Shown here: piece after piece, positions 22,907 through 31,094 of the stretch
How positions within the stretch are numbered: position 1 is the first letter of the stretch
Layout of the letters: each line of letters starts with the position of its first letter
Assembly: GCA_001920395.1 (NCBI GenBank)
Contig: MNJS01000032.1
Location: 1-44,548 of the forward strand
Length of the DNA: 44,548 nt
Direction of reading: 5' to 3'
Source of the DNA: Thaumarchaeota archaeon 13_1_20CM_2_39_20
GTDB lineage: Archaea > Thermoproteota > Nitrososphaeria > Nitrososphaerales > Nitrosopumilaceae
Notes under the pieces: generated by a model
Databases searched by the model: none
Told to the model about the DNA's origin: nothing
Seen by the model: the letters and a program-made list of their open reading frames with translations, nothing else
Made by a program: the position numbers and the translations under genes

Positions 22907-24073
22907 ATGAGTTTACTTGAGCTAGACTGTAAATTGGCAAGAAACCTCAATCCCTCTCTGATTCTCGTCATATCATTAGTGATTCTAGTTAGTCTTTCAG
23001 CTAGCGCAATGACTCAGACGCCATCTATTCCAGCCTGGATTAAAAACAACGCAAAGTGGTGGTCAGAAGGACAGATAAAAGATTCTGATTTTACCAAAGG
23101 GATACAGTATCTAATCAACCAAGGAATAATGAAGATATCTGAGGCAAAACCAAGCTCATCTCAATCTCAGGGCATACCATCGTGGATTAAAAACAACGCA
23201 AAATGGTGGTCAGAAGGTCAAATTGATGATTCCGAATTTGTAAAAGGGATACAGTATCTTGTCTCAAATGGTGTTATCGTCGTAGAAACAGTCCAGTGCG
23301 ACCAGATTCTATGGGAGCACGTATACCACCCACAACGCCTCAACATTATAGATCTGTGCACCCAGGTTACTGGAACCATAGAAAACATCAGGGCTGAAAA
23401 AGACGGAGACTATCATATCAGACTAGCGCTAGACCCCAAGTATCATGACATGATAAATCAAGCAAATGTAGATCAGCAACATGGTGATATAGTACTGGAA
23501 ACAATATGCCAAAATCCCATAGAGCAGGTAGATGCAGTGGCATCATGCCAAGACTTTATTGATAATATCGATATTCCACCAGTTGGCACACATGTCAAGG
23601 TGACAGGTTCCTATGTGTTTGATTTAGAACATTCTAGTTGGGCAGAGATTCATCCGGTATCATCAATTGAGGTGATTTTGCAAAATGGTACGACGATATC
23701 TGCAAGTAATACTGGTGCAACTGTACAAAATAATCCCGCAAGCAAACAAAATTCTACAATTGGAACACTGCACATTGATCTTGCAGAACAGGATTACATA
23801 GCGCGAGGAAGTATCCAGTCCATGACAGTTGAGGTAACAGATGGGACAAATCCAGTAAGTGATGCCCCTGTATCAGTGCATGTAATATATGCTTCAGGTA
23901 ATACCACAAAGGACTTTACTGGAACAACTGATTCTGACGGTGCTTTTGAATTATCTTGGAAAATAGGCGGTAACTCGAAACCTGGAACGTTTGAAGTTGA
24001 TATAGATGCAAGTAAAGAAGGCTTTAGTCCAGCACACCAAACTTTCTGGTTTGAAGTAGTCCCTGCAAGTTAA
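22907..24073 (+). CDS. Secreted protein with two IPxWIKNNAKWW repeats, OB-like and Ig-like domains
   Basis: The product has about 388 residues. A signal peptide (NLNPSLILVISLVILVSLSA) is followed by two 34-residue repeats, each with IP.WIKNNAKWWSEGQI.D and F.KGIQYL...GI, the hallmark of many thaumarchaeal surface proteins. Residues about 135-265 form an OB-like domain with CTQVTGTIENI, GDYHIRLALDPKY, IPPVGTHVKVTGSYV and the WAEIHPVSSIEV end. A C-terminal Ig-like domain (VTDGTNPVSDAPVSV, TDSDGAFELSWKIG) ends the protein. It is likely cell-surface; the OB-like part could bind a small polar ligand. The ATG at 22907 was chosen; a TTG at 22883 adds eight residues. Confidence 0.75.
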   Translation: MSLLELDCKLARNLNPSLILVISLVILVSLSASAMTQTPSIPAWIKNNAKWWSEGQIKDSDFTKGIQYLINQGIMKISEAKPSSSQSQGIPSWIKNNAKWWSEGQIDDSEFVKGIQYLVSNGVIVVETVQCDQILWEHVYHPQRLNIIDLCTQVTGTIENIRAEKDGDYHIRLALDPKYHDMINQANVDQQHGDIVLETICQNPIEQVDAVASCQDFIDNIDIPPVGTHVKVTGSYVFDLEHSSWAEIHPVSSIEVILQNGTTISASNTGATVQNNPASKQNSTIGTLHIDLAEQDYIARGSIQSMTVEVTDGTNPVSDAPVSVHVIYASGNTTKDFTGTTDSDGAFELSWKIGGNSKPGTFEVDIDASKEGFSPAHQTFWFEVVPAS

Positions 24074-24106
24074 CTTACACCACAGTAGTTTCCTTCTCCT
24101 TGAGAG

Positions 24107-24552
24107 TTATTCAATGTCCTTGGCAAAAGATAGACTTGTTTGCTCAAAACCTTCTTTCTTGTAGAACTGATGTGAATCCATTCTTTGATTTCCTGATTCT
24201 AGCCTGATTCTGTAACATTTGTTCTTTTGTGCCACCTAATGCACGAGTTCAAAAGCTCCCTTCCAACTCCCTTATTTTGATAGAGCTTTGCAACTACCAA
24301 CTCAGGAATGTACATCTCAAGTCTTTTCCTATTCAGTCTGGAAAGTAATATGATGCTTACCATGCCAACAACTTTGTTATTGTGCTCTGCGACCAAAATC
24401 ATCTTGTCAGAATCCGATAGATATTTCTTTACGAGATTCGAAAAATCGTTAACATCCTCGCCTTTATGCGGTTTTGGTCTTCCTAATTCATAGAGAAGCT
24501 CCAAAATTAATGAAATATCTTTAGTTGAAGCATTTCTAATTGTAAAATTCAT
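24107..24552 (-). pseudogene. GNAT-family N-acetyltransferase with a single-base frameshift
   Basis: From the ATG at 24552 (MNFTIRNASTKDISLILELL) the frame gives a GNAT domain with MILVAEHNNKVVGMVSIILL, the EMYIPELVVAKLYQNKGVGRELL acetyl-CoA loop, and then stops at 24199. In another phase just after that loop the expected continuation is present: KCYRIRLESGNQRMDSHQFY and KKEGFEQTSLSFAKDIE, ending at 24107. One missing base near 24219-24227 (in a CACAAAAGAACAAATG context on the minus strand) joins the two into one normal-length acetyltransferase. Substrate unknown. It is a true frameshift mutation or a sequencing error; the ATG further upstream at 24633 adds nothing recognisable. Confidence 0.75.
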
Positions 24553-24726
24553 GATTTGTTGGATAAGCTTTGAGATCAATACAAAAGTTCTGGTCTTGGA
24601 AGCACGGATCCAAAACCCACATTTTGATGACATGTTTGGCTATTTTCATAAATGAAAATACATCAAATCGAAGATTGTTAGCTAACAATTGTACTTATGT
24701 AAATAAATATTCAATTCTACATAGCA

Positions 24727-24948
24727 ATGATATACGACATGAGTTCATCCATTATCCATATTGATACCTCTCGGGCAAGAGATATAGCGATGAGGTTCTT
24801 GGAACAACATCATTCTATTGTTAATGTTAAAAATATAACTTTAAAAAAGCGCATCTGGACGGTTGAAGTGGCTGTTTCAGCATTTGGCTTTCGCAACATG
24901 AGAGTAATGCTAGATTCAAGAACTGGGAGAATTGTCGGATGGGAGTAA
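24727..24948 (+). CDS. PepSY-like small protein, copy 1
   Basis: A 73-residue protein with the order ARDIAMRFLEQHHSIVNVKN, then a KRIWTVEVAVSAFG strand pair and LDSRTGRIVGWE. The last piece is a typical end of PepSY-like domains, where a helix packs on strands. It is paralogous to 31095-31319 (RFL.QH..I..VK.I......W.V...VS.FG, TG.I.GW). Unlike secreted PepSY proteins it has no signal peptide. It runs into the next gene, whose SD and ATG lie 20 nt past its stop, so the two are probably co-transcribed. AAATAAATAT lies 17-26 nt before the ATG; an ATG at 24739 is possible. Confidence 0.6.
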   Translation: MIYDMSSSIIHIDTSRARDIAMRFLEQHHSIVNVKNITLKKRIWTVEVAVSAFGFRNMRVMLDSRTGRIVGWE

Positions 24949-24968
24949 GTCCATCCAAAGGAGTTGTT

Positions 24969-25220
24969 ATGCTAGATACTTCTAGGAAGGTCTTTTTGTC
25001 TCCAAGCTGCTTTAATGATAAGAAAACACTTGACTATATTCTAAAAGATCTTAAAGAACATCATCAAGTGCCAGAAAATAGAATTATCAAAGAAGTAAAC
25101 ATCAGTGTTCTAAATTCGGGGGATTATCTAATTCGTTGTTTCTCAGACGTGATACATCTATTTAAAGTAGAATTAAGCCCTCAAGCTGGCTTTACAACAC
25201 ATTTCATAGATAGTCCGTAA
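24969..25220 (+). CDS. GDYL[IV]RC-family small protein, copy 1
   Basis: The protein has about 83 residues, starting MLDTSRKVFLSPSCFNDKKT. A helix-rich middle (LDYILKDLKEHHQVPENRII) is followed by VNISVLNSGDYLIRC and a VELSPQAGFTTHF end. The same order of motifs occurs at 25764-26018 and, broken by a stop, at 43752-44012, so this is a three-member local family. A strong SD (AAGGAG) lies 6 nt before the ATG at 24969; a longer frame from 24939 overlaps the PepSY-like gene and is less likely. Function is unknown. The free cysteines at two fixed positions are the most conserved feature. Confidence 0.6.
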   Translation: MLDTSRKVFLSPSCFNDKKTLDYILKDLKEHHQVPENRIIKEVNISVLNSGDYLIRCFSDVIHLFKVELSPQAGFTTHFIDSP

Positions 25221-25274
25221 ACAAATTTAATGACACCCAGATTCCGAATAGAATCAAAGATATTGACATTTTCT

Positions 25275-25562
25275 TTAACTTTGCATAAGTCTTAAAAAAT
25301 TAGCTATTTCTCTAACATTGGCCAATTCATCTAAAAGTATTTTGATTTCGTTTATAATGGAATTGTAATCTTCTTTATACACGTCTTTGAGTACATTACG
25401 CAAAGCTTCCGGATTCTCATAACAATCCATGATAGTGCAGTTGTAATTAGCATTAAGTTTGGCTGTTATCAAGTGATAGTTAGTATTTCCTCTTCTCATC
25501 AAGACAGCCTCTACACAGAATACTAAGGCCATCTTGTTTTGCTCGGAAAAAGTATCAACCAT
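25275..25562 (-). CDS. NitrOD5-like small thaumarchaeal protein, copy 2
   Basis: A 95-residue helical protein paralogous to 15300-15623. It shares the core YHLITAKLNANYNCTIMDCY, then ENPEALRNVLKDVYKEDYNS, a leucine-rich helix and the end IANFLRLMQ. The N-terminal helix (MALVFCVEAVLMRRG) matches the other copy's VILERALLEIG. A TATA-like CTTAAAGT is centred about 23 nt before the ATG at 25562. It is the convergent neighbour of the GDYL[IV]RC gene. NitrOD5 is a from-memory family name; what is seen is the paralogy. Confidence 0.6.
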   Translation of the reverse strand: MVDTFSEQNKMALVFCVEAVLMRRGNTNYHLITAKLNANYNCTIMDCYENPEALRNVLKDVYKEDYNSIINEIKILLDELANVREIANFLRLMQS

Positions 25563-25763
25563 TGCTTACCAGTGTTGACTTTAAGAGTTATCCACATAAG
25601 GAATAGTTAGCTGAAAATGCAAATTCTTAGCTATAATAGTTAGATCCCTAATTTAACACTCAAACCCCTCATTGAACGCCAGAAAGAAATCAGTCAAATG
25701 ATGGCAATAACAGAATAAACCCTTAATTACTCCAAATGTTGGAAGAAAAATTCTACAGAGAGG

Positions 25764-26018
25764 ATTATTATCTTAGATTCATCACACAAGATCTTCATAG
25801 CTGAAAGCTGCCTCAAAGACGAGACTATTAGGAACCACTTGAGGCGAGTTATTGAAAAATATCAATTTCCAAAACAGAATGTAATAGAGGGAGTTAACCT
25901 TGATAATGCCAATACTGGAGATTATCTAGTTCGATGCATTGGCGGTTCTATTCAGGTCTTTCAGATGGAGTATATGCTAAACTTTGGTTTTAGAACAAAA
26001 AAGATAGGAGAGCTATAA
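25764..26018 (+). CDS. GDYL[IV]RC-family small protein, copy 2, without a canonical start codon
   Basis: An uninterrupted frame encodes a paralogue of 24969-25220. It has ILDSSHKIFIAESCLKDETI, HLRRVIEKYQFPKQNVIEGV, NANTGDYLVRCIGGS and a VFQMEYMLNFGFRTKK end. The frame opens after a stop at 25716-25718, yet contains no ATG, GTG or TTG before the conserved region. Where copy 1 has ATG-CTA-GAT, this copy has ATC-TTA-GAT. A GAGAGG SD-like run is kept just upstream, followed by ATT-ATT-ATC. So either an ATT/ATC codon starts translation or the start was lost by one mutation. An ATG at 25736 lies one phase off. The extent is given from the first ATT. Confidence 0.5.
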   Translation: MIILDSSHKIFIAESCLKDETIRNHLRRVIEKYQFPKQNVIEGVNLDNANTGDYLVRCIGGSIQVFQMEYMLNFGFRTKKIGEL

Positions 26019-26125
26019 ACTCCCAGAGCTTTCAAATTTTACTCTCTGTTATTCTCTGATTCTCTGAAAATAAATGCAATTAAACAGTTAACTAAAGCAT
26101 TCAGTAGTCAATATTCATGGAATCG

Positions 26126-27631
26126 TTATCTATCTTCATTCTCTTTTAAGGATGCAGTATCAGGAATAGCTGAGGGAATAATTTTTCTTCTGTATAACAC
26201 TAACGCAAGAACAACCGATACAATCGATATCAATCCTGCTGTAAGAAATATCAGACTGTACGCTTCGGCAGAGGGGAATCGTCCGGCTATTGTTGTCCCT
26301 TGATACATCTGCTGATACATCGCTGTAACTGTTGGTCCAATAGACTGGCCAACCATGAGAAGCAGTACTGTCATTCCAAGAACTATTCCACTGGCTTCTA
26401 TTGGAGCTGATAATAATACGACATTAAACCCACCCGTAATAGAAAGCGATAGTCCTATAGAAATTACTGCCAATGAGGCAGCGACCATAAATTCTGTTGC
26501 ATGAAACATCAAGAGACTAAAGAATCCTATGGTGCCAATTACGGTTCCTATCGCTGCAAGTCTTGTATTGCCTATTTTATTTACGCTGAAACCCGATGTA
26601 GCAGTGCCAATTAATAAGACAATCATAAATGGAAGCTGCACATTTGCAGTAGCTAACGCATCTCCTCCAAACCCAAGTGGTTGAGGGCTTCGCACCATGA
26701 CAGGTATCGTTTGATACACCATGAATGTGGAAAGACCAGCTATCATCAAAATGAGAATTGCCGGAAGAAGGGTTCTGTGAGTAATTAGTTTGAGGTCTAC
26801 TAATGGCGACTCTGTTCTCTTTTCAACAGCTATAAACAACACAAGCGAAACCGTTGCAGCTGCAAAGAGTCCTGTGATTTCAAATCCTGTGGATTCTAGA
26901 CTGTTTTGTAAATATGTGAGGCCAGAAAGAAATAAAACTATTGTGGCAGCAAGTGCAAGTATCCCTTTAAGGTCTATTTGCATTAAAGATGGGTCCGCTC
27001 TGACTGTATTCTTGTCTGATATCGTTTCCAGTGAGTTTGATGTTGGCACTATTGTGGCTCTTCTAATGTAAATGAATCGCGATATCACAAGTATCAGGCC
27101 CACTGAAACAGGCAATATTGAGAAGAACGTGGCATGCCATCCATAGTTTTGAATTATTCCGGCACCCACCAGTAACCCTATCACGGCTCCTCCAGAAAAT
27201 GTTGAGCTAAATACAGATTGGGCCACAGCAAGCTTCTTCATAGGAAATATGTCCCTTATGATTCCAAAAGCTATTGGAAATATGGAGACCACTATGCCTT
27301 GGGCTATTCTTGCTGCAAGCATGAACGCTATACTGTTAGCAAACGCTGCGGCCAAAATGCCAAAACAATAAACTGCTAGAATAGTAAGCAATATCTTTTT
27401 TTTTCCGTAGACATCTGAGAGCTTACCTGCAATCGGAGTCATGACAGCTCCTGCAATTAGGTAAGAAGAAAGTATCCAAGATGACGTGCTATATGAAATG
27501 TTAAAATCCCTTATGAAATCTGGAATTGCGGGCAATACCATTGTCTCTCCATACATTGCTATCAAACCCAAACAGCTTAAGATGGCAAGTGTTCTCCAAG
27601 ATGAACGACTGATTTTCTCATTTTCTGTCAT
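26126..27631 (-). CDS. MFS multidrug/efflux-type transporter (DHA2-like, 14 TM)
   Basis: A 501-residue major facilitator with about 14 hydrophobic segments, the size and layout of the DHA2 drug:proton antiporters. Motif A is seen between helices 2 and 3 (GKLSDVYGKKKILL), followed by helix 4 with RIAQGIVVSIFP and helix 5 with GGAVIGLLVGAGIIQNYGWH, which matches the antiporter motif C position. A longer cytoplasmic loop with charged residues (about 200-220) separates the halves. It likely exports small molecules at the expense of the proton gradient. CGAGGTTG lies 7-8 nt before the ATG as a possible SD. There is no dedicated regulator adjacent. Confidence 0.88.
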   Translation of the reverse strand: MTENEKISRSSWRTLAILSCLGLIAMYGETMVLPAIPDFIRDFNISYSTSSWILSSYLIAGAVMTPIAGKLSDVYGKKKILLTILAVYCFGILAAAFANSIAFMLAARIAQGIVVSIFPIAFGIIRDIFPMKKLAVAQSVFSSTFSGGAVIGLLVGAGIIQNYGWHATFFSILPVSVGLILVISRFIYIRRATIVPTSNSLETISDKNTVRADPSLMQIDLKGILALAATIVLFLSGLTYLQNSLESTGFEITGLFAAATVSLVLFIAVEKRTESPLVDLKLITHRTLLPAILILMIAGLSTFMVYQTIPVMVRSPQPLGFGGDALATANVQLPFMIVLLIGTATSGFSVNKIGNTRLAAIGTVIGTIGFFSLLMFHATEFMVAASLAVISIGLSLSITGGFNVVLLSAPIEASGIVLGMTVLLLMVGQSIGPTVTAMYQQMYQGTTIAGRFPSAEAYSLIFLTAGLISIVSVVLALVLYRRKIIPSAIPDTASLKENEDR

Positions 27632-27782
27632 TTACTCAACCTCGTATAGCTCCTACCAAGTTAGAAATTTGAAGTTTATCTAACAATCTCTGGAAGCTTG
27701 TCAAACATCTGCCTACAGATGCAAGATTTTGCCTCCTTGAATGCGTCTTTAATACAAGTATAAAATCTGATTTTTCTGCAAA

Positions 27783-28091
27783 ATGGGTCCAGCATCCTAC
27801 GCAAGCACTATTGGCTTGACAAATTTAATAAAAAGAGTGCCATCGTTATTATTCTTTGATGCGGAAATAGTAAATGGAGGATATCTTGATCGACCTCTTG
27901 CATTTTCTATTTTCTTTCTAGAAGAATCCTTTTCATTATATCGAGGCTCTAATCTAATTCTTGTCAAGCTGGTTTACATAATTTGTTTATACGTGTATTT
28001 ATCAGTATGGTCAAATTGTTCTACTGCTAGCTTCCATAATGATGTACCTATTTTTGAAAACACAAAGAAATTCTATTATATGAATTCATAG
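27783..28091 (+). CDS. Doubtful ORF, 102 aa
   Basis: A 102-codon frame with a TATA-like TATAAAATC about 20 nt before its ATG. Its first part (MGPASYASTIGLTNLIKRVP) and aromatic-rich remainder (KLVYIICLYVYLSVW) match nothing that I know, and AT-rich sequence can yield such frames by chance. It is reported because the interval 27684-28144 otherwise holds no gene. The promoter may serve a short RNA instead. Confidence 0.25.
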   Translation: MGPASYASTIGLTNLIKRVPSLLFFDAEIVNGGYLDRPLAFSIFFLEESFSLYRGSNLILVKLVYIICLYVYLSVWSNCSTASFHNDVPIFENTKKFYYMNS

Positions 28092-28144
28092 AAAAGTAAC
28101 TTAATATTTAATAATCATTGATCTTGAGTGCTGACGTTTACTAA

Positions 28145-28456
28145 ATGAAAGACAAGAAATGGAAAACACCGCATATGGCAGGTGCGGAACAACTGGTACC
28201 AAATAAAAGACAACCGAAGCGAATAGATCTGCATGTAGTTAAACGACTCATTAAATTGCTGTATTATAATGCTAGAATAAAAAAGACAAAGATCGCCACA
28301 AAATGTAATCTAGGCTATGACAAATGCGTTCTGTATCTGAATTGGCTTGAGATGATGGATTTAATTGATAGGGAAACCGATGCAGATGGTTTTGAAACCA
28401 TTGTTTTAAGTGAAAGGGGTAATGATTTCTACAAAAGAAACCTTAATGATAATTAA
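28145..28456 (+). CDS. Winged-helix protein (HTH_45-like), divergent copy
   Basis: A 103-residue protein. A basic N-terminal extension leads to RIDLHVVKRLIKLLYYNARI, then KKTKIATKCNLGYDKCVLYL (helix-turn-helix), NWLEMMDLIDRETDADGFET (wing) and LSERGNDFYKRNL. The order matches the HTH_45-like winged-helix proteins elsewhere in the window, but the recognition helix differs (CNLGYDKC...), and it has a longer N-terminus. It is probably DNA-binding. The upstream AATATTTA near 28100 lies about 40 nt before the ATG, so a short leader may exist. Confidence 0.7.
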   Translation: MKDKKWKTPHMAGAEQLVPNKRQPKRIDLHVVKRLIKLLYYNARIKKTKIATKCNLGYDKCVLYLNWLEMMDLIDRETDADGFETIVLSERGNDFYKRNLNDN

Positions 28457-28561
28457 GCTAGATTTCAAAAATTAAAGAACAAGAGATACGAAGAATTTTA
28501 GCAACAAATGTCAATTAGCAGATCAGTGAGCACGATTTATTAACAATTTTCATTACTGTAC

Positions 28562-28756
28562 ATGGTAATGACTTCAAAGACGCGTCAAGATATATGGCAC
28601 ACCAAAATGGAAATCACGATAAAAAAGAAGCTTTTGCCATTATCGCTTATAGCTCCGGTAACAATATCCTTGATTGTGGCATATCAAACATCTCTTCTTC
28701 CTGGTCCTGCAAGAACGCTTACAGCACAGGTTGACAACACAAACTTTCATACGTAG
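28562..28756 (+). CDS. Small secreted or membrane protein, 64 aa
   Basis: A 64-residue protein with a basic stretch (EITIKKK) followed by a hydrophobic segment (LLPLSLIAPVTISLIVAYQT) and a short Pro-containing tail. It looks like a signal anchor or signal peptide with little mature protein. GATTTATTA lies 20-28 nt before the ATG at 28562, fitting leaderless expression. An ATG at 28607 would start directly at the signal. No family is recognised. Confidence 0.42.
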   Translation: MVMTSKTRQDIWHTKMEITIKKKLLPLSLIAPVTISLIVAYQTSLLPGPARTLTAQVDNTNFHT

Positions 28757-28834
28757 GCGGAAGATCATAGATGAGAACGGTTGTTGCATAGGAAGATTTC
28801 ATAAAAATTCTGAGTAATTATTAAATATACAAAA

Positions 28835-29314
28835 ATGAACCCAATTGACACGCAAAATAAACAAATAGTTATCATACTTGTCGTTGCATTAGCTATAATA
28901 GCAGCTGTAAAAATCCAAGAATCCTATGCCTCTGCTCTGTCATCTTCAAGCGCATCTCCGGCATCGTTTGGCGATATTACACTTACGCAGCCAAAAATGG
29001 TCAGTGACGATGGCCATGAGCTTAATACCGTCAAAATATATCAATCCGTAGGGATCTCGTCCGTACTGACAAATCATGCTCCCTCTGAAAAAAAGTTCAC
29101 TTACATAGTACAGGTGCTAAACAAAAAAATGCAAGCTGAACATTTAGAAGGACTTTCCGCCTCGATGTTATCAGGACAGTCGTTTTCTTGTTCACAGTCC
29201 TGGATCCCAAAAGAACCAGGGCAATATACAATACAGATCTTTGTTTGGCAAAGCTTGGGTTCTCCAATAGTTGTAACAAATGTAATCAAGACTACAATTA
29301 CGGTATCAGTTTAG
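28835..29314 (+). CDS. Secreted beta-sandwich-like protein, 159 aa
   Basis: A 159-residue exported protein. The signal peptide (VIILVVALAIIAAVKIQESY) ends near ASA. A Ser/Ala-rich linker leads to a beta-rich domain with GISSVLTNHAPSEKKFTYIV, the Cys-containing SGQSFSCSQSWIPKEPGQYT and VFVWQ-like strand IQIFVWQSLGSP. The pattern VLTN...FTYIVQV..... G.Y.I.IFVW is common in thaumarchaeal surface proteins with a CARDB/Ig-like fold. The ligand is unknown. The ATG at 28835 directly precedes the signal peptide; AATTATTAAATATA lies just upstream. Confidence 0.6.
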   Translation: MNPIDTQNKQIVIILVVALAIIAAVKIQESYASALSSSSASPASFGDITLTQPKMVSDDGHELNTVKIYQSVGISSVLTNHAPSEKKFTYIVQVLNKKMQAEHLEGLSASMLSGQSFSCSQSWIPKEPGQYTIQIFVWQSLGSPIVVTNVIKTTITVSV

Positions 29315-29394
29315 TATTGGAATTAACACTGATCTTCCTTTTGTCTTTGTATCGCAAGTAAAAATTTAAAAGAAAAGTCCATTGCGTTACCTAA

Positions 29395-29814
29395 ATGGAC
29401 GACCCAGATTCCTGGTACAATGAAGGCAATGCCAAAATGAAGGAGGGAAAGAACGAAGATGCAATAACAGCTTATACCAAGGCCACCGAAGTAAATCCTG
29501 CATACACCAGTGCTTGGAACAATAAAGGAATTGCAATGCACAGATTGAAAAGATACGAAGAGGCCATTATTTGCTACGATAAAGTAATCGAGATAGATCC
29601 TAATCACGCCAATGCCTGGTATAATAAAGCGAATGCTCTTAGAGATCTAGGAAATTCATACTTGAACAATGCAAATTATGACCGTACAAGCGCTGCGAAA
29701 TTGATTAACAAGGCACTTGCATTCTTTGACTCTGCTAACGCTTGTTATGAGAATGGAGAATCGCTCGCAGGTAAAAGCACTAAAAACAAAAATGAAAAGA
29801 TAAACGATTTTTAA
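29395..29814 (+). CDS. TPR-repeat protein
   Basis: A 139-residue protein with two clear and one partial tetratricopeptide repeat. The first is SWYNEGNAKMKEGKNEDAIT plus AYTKATEVNP, the second SAWNNKGIAMHRLKRYEEAI plus ICYDKVIEIDP, the third NAWYNKANALRDLGNSY and onward, without a normal second helix. Such repeats mediate protein contacts in the cytoplasm. ATTTAAAAG is centred about 27 nt before the ATG. Its 3' end overlaps the convergent winged-helix gene by four bases. Related TPR proteins occur at 30388 and 36885 in this window. Confidence 0.85.
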   Translation: MDDPDSWYNEGNAKMKEGKNEDAITAYTKATEVNPAYTSAWNNKGIAMHRLKRYEEAIICYDKVIEIDPNHANAWYNKANALRDLGNSYLNNANYDRTSAAKLINKALAFFDSANACYENGESLAGKSTKNKNEKINDF

Positions 29815-30092
29815 ACTTGTACTTTGAGAAATCCATCTTCTTGCCCTGAAGATACCGTCTCGACAATCTCTTCGTACAAATGCATAAGTTTACTTCCCTT
29901 ATCTGTAATTCTGTACACTTGAGTTCCAGCTTCGTATTGGACTAACGCACTTTGTTCCATATGCGATATATACTCTTTTACCTGCATATGTGACAAATAC
30001 GCCTTGTACATTATCCCTGTCCTTGTCGCGTCACCTGATCTTACCGCATCCAAGATCATAAAGACAATCTCAAACCTACTGCGGTTTTTCAT
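29811..30092 (-). CDS. HTH_45-like winged-helix protein, copy 2
   Basis: A 93-residue winged helix: NRSRFEIVFMILDAVRSGDA, TRTGIMYKAYLSHMQVKEYI, then EQSALVQYEAGTQVYRITDK and a long C-terminal helix (LYEEIVETV). It is in the same subgroup as 22438-22719 and 39052-39294. The ATG at 30092 was preferred to the TTG one codon upstream because CTTTATAGC lies 22-30 nt before it. Probably an autonomous DNA-binding regulator; target unknown. Confidence 0.8.
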   Translation of the reverse strand: MKNRSRFEIVFMILDAVRSGDATRTGIMYKAYLSHMQVKEYISHMEQSALVQYEAGTQVYRITDKGSKLMHLYEEIVETVSSGQEDGFLKVQV

Positions 30093-30110
30093 CAAATTTC
30101 TAGGGTGTGA

Positions 30111-30329
30111 TATGCTATAAAGGTAGTTTGGTGCAATGTTCCAGTAGATTACTACTGTATTGAGGAAATTTACGATACCGTTGGTTATCTTACCTTTTTT
30201 CTCTTTAAAGGCACAAGATTAAGGGATTCAAAGGATTTGCTTGGAGGAACTGGTAAAGGAATGCATCGTGTGAAAATAAAATCACAAGAAGATATTGATG
30301 CGTTGCAAATAAGATTATGGATAAGGTAA
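30111..30329 (+). pseudogene. DUF1801-domain remnant
   Basis: An open frame without any usable start encodes the C-terminal half of a DUF1801 (YdhG-like) domain: VGYLTFFLFKGTRLRDSKDL, then LGGTGKGMHRVKIKSQEDID and ALQIRLWIR. The family pattern is F..G..L.DP..LL.GTGK.MRHVKI.S..DI. The N-terminal half is absent, and Arg of MRH is displaced here. It is likely a decayed gene fragment in the gap between two minus-strand genes. The winged-helix promoter overlaps its left end. Confidence 0.6.
30114..30122 (-). promoter_or_regulatory. TATA-like box for the winged-helix gene at 29811-30092
   Basis: CTTTATAGC on the minus strand, centred 26 nt before the ATG at 30092. It supports the ATG over the TTG immediately upstream. 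Confidence 0.45.
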
Positions 30330-30387
30330 GCAATGAAGCCCAATGAATAATACCATGTAATCCAATGTGATGTACTAGTGATTTTCT

Positions 30388-30636
30388 TCAGTTTAGCAAG
30401 GCTTTCTCATAGCATTGGGCTGCCTCATTACCTCGCTTTAACCTCTGAAGAGCTAGGCCTTTAAAAGCAAAGGCGATCTTAGAAGAGGGTCTTGTCTCTA
30501 TAATTTTGTCAAAATACGCAATAGCCTCTTCATATTTACCTGAACAGAAAAGGGAAATGCCTCTCTCATAAATTAGATTGATTTCCTCAATAGGAAATTT
30601 CTCTGTATTTCTTTCTGTCTCTATTGCGGGTTGCAA
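30388..30636 (-). CDS. Short TPR-repeat protein
   Basis: The product has about 82 residues from a TTG at 30636. It contains IEEINLIYERGISLFCSGKY with EEAIAYFDKIIETRP as repeat one and IAFAFKGLALQRLKRGNEAA with QCYEKALL as repeat two. Two TPRs can form a small docking surface. A longer frame from 30759 adds 41 residues that look random (Cys- and Phe-rich), so I prefer the TTG, which has AAATTTATCC 15-24 nt upstream. The true start is uncertain. It is in the same family as the TPR proteins at 29395 and 36885. Confidence 0.55.
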   Translation of the reverse strand: MQPAIETERNTEKFPIEEINLIYERGISLFCSGKYEEAIAYFDKIIETRPSSKIAFAFKGLALQRLKRGNEAAQCYEKALLN

Positions 30637-30885
30637 AGTAACTACATTAAGGATAAATTTACTTTTAAGGTGACACCAACTTTCTTGTAGAAAAAATTTA
30701 TAGTCAATGCTTATGATGCAACAGGAGAATGTAGATACTGATTCTGATAAAAATTGCAATCAGATATGATATTTCAAAACTTATACAATCCTCTATAACA
30801 TTTTTACCACAAATAGATAAGGTAAGACTACAAGAAAACTATTAACTGAGAATTATTGGCAAGTGAGAGCTTAAAAACGGAGGAT

Positions 30886-30990
30886 ATGTGGATATGTTAT
30901 CGCTGTAACCTGGCATTTTGGGCTCAATCATGTGTTGTGATTCACAAGGACATTTCTAATCACGAAGCAAGAAAACTTGATGACAACTAG
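30886..30990 (+). CDS. Possible small zinc-finger protein, 34 aa
   Basis: A 34-codon ATG frame with MWICYRCNLAFWAQSC, then VVIHKDISNHEARKL. One CxxC, a third cysteine and two histidines (HxxxxxH) could form a zinc site, and the C..C...F......H.....H order resembles a short zinc finger. GGAGG lies only 2 nt before the ATG, too close for a normal SD. It lies in the 458-nt gap 30637-31094, in which no other gene is seen. Confidence is low to moderate. Confidence 0.35.
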   Translation: MWICYRCNLAFWAQSCVVIHKDISNHEARKLDDN

Positions 30991-31094
30991 ATAGACTGGA
31001 AGGCTGAGGTCAGGGATTTGAAATAGATCACAAAGATAAGGAAGAATCGTAGCTAACTGAGTGTCACAATGGTTATATGATTTTATATTATTAT

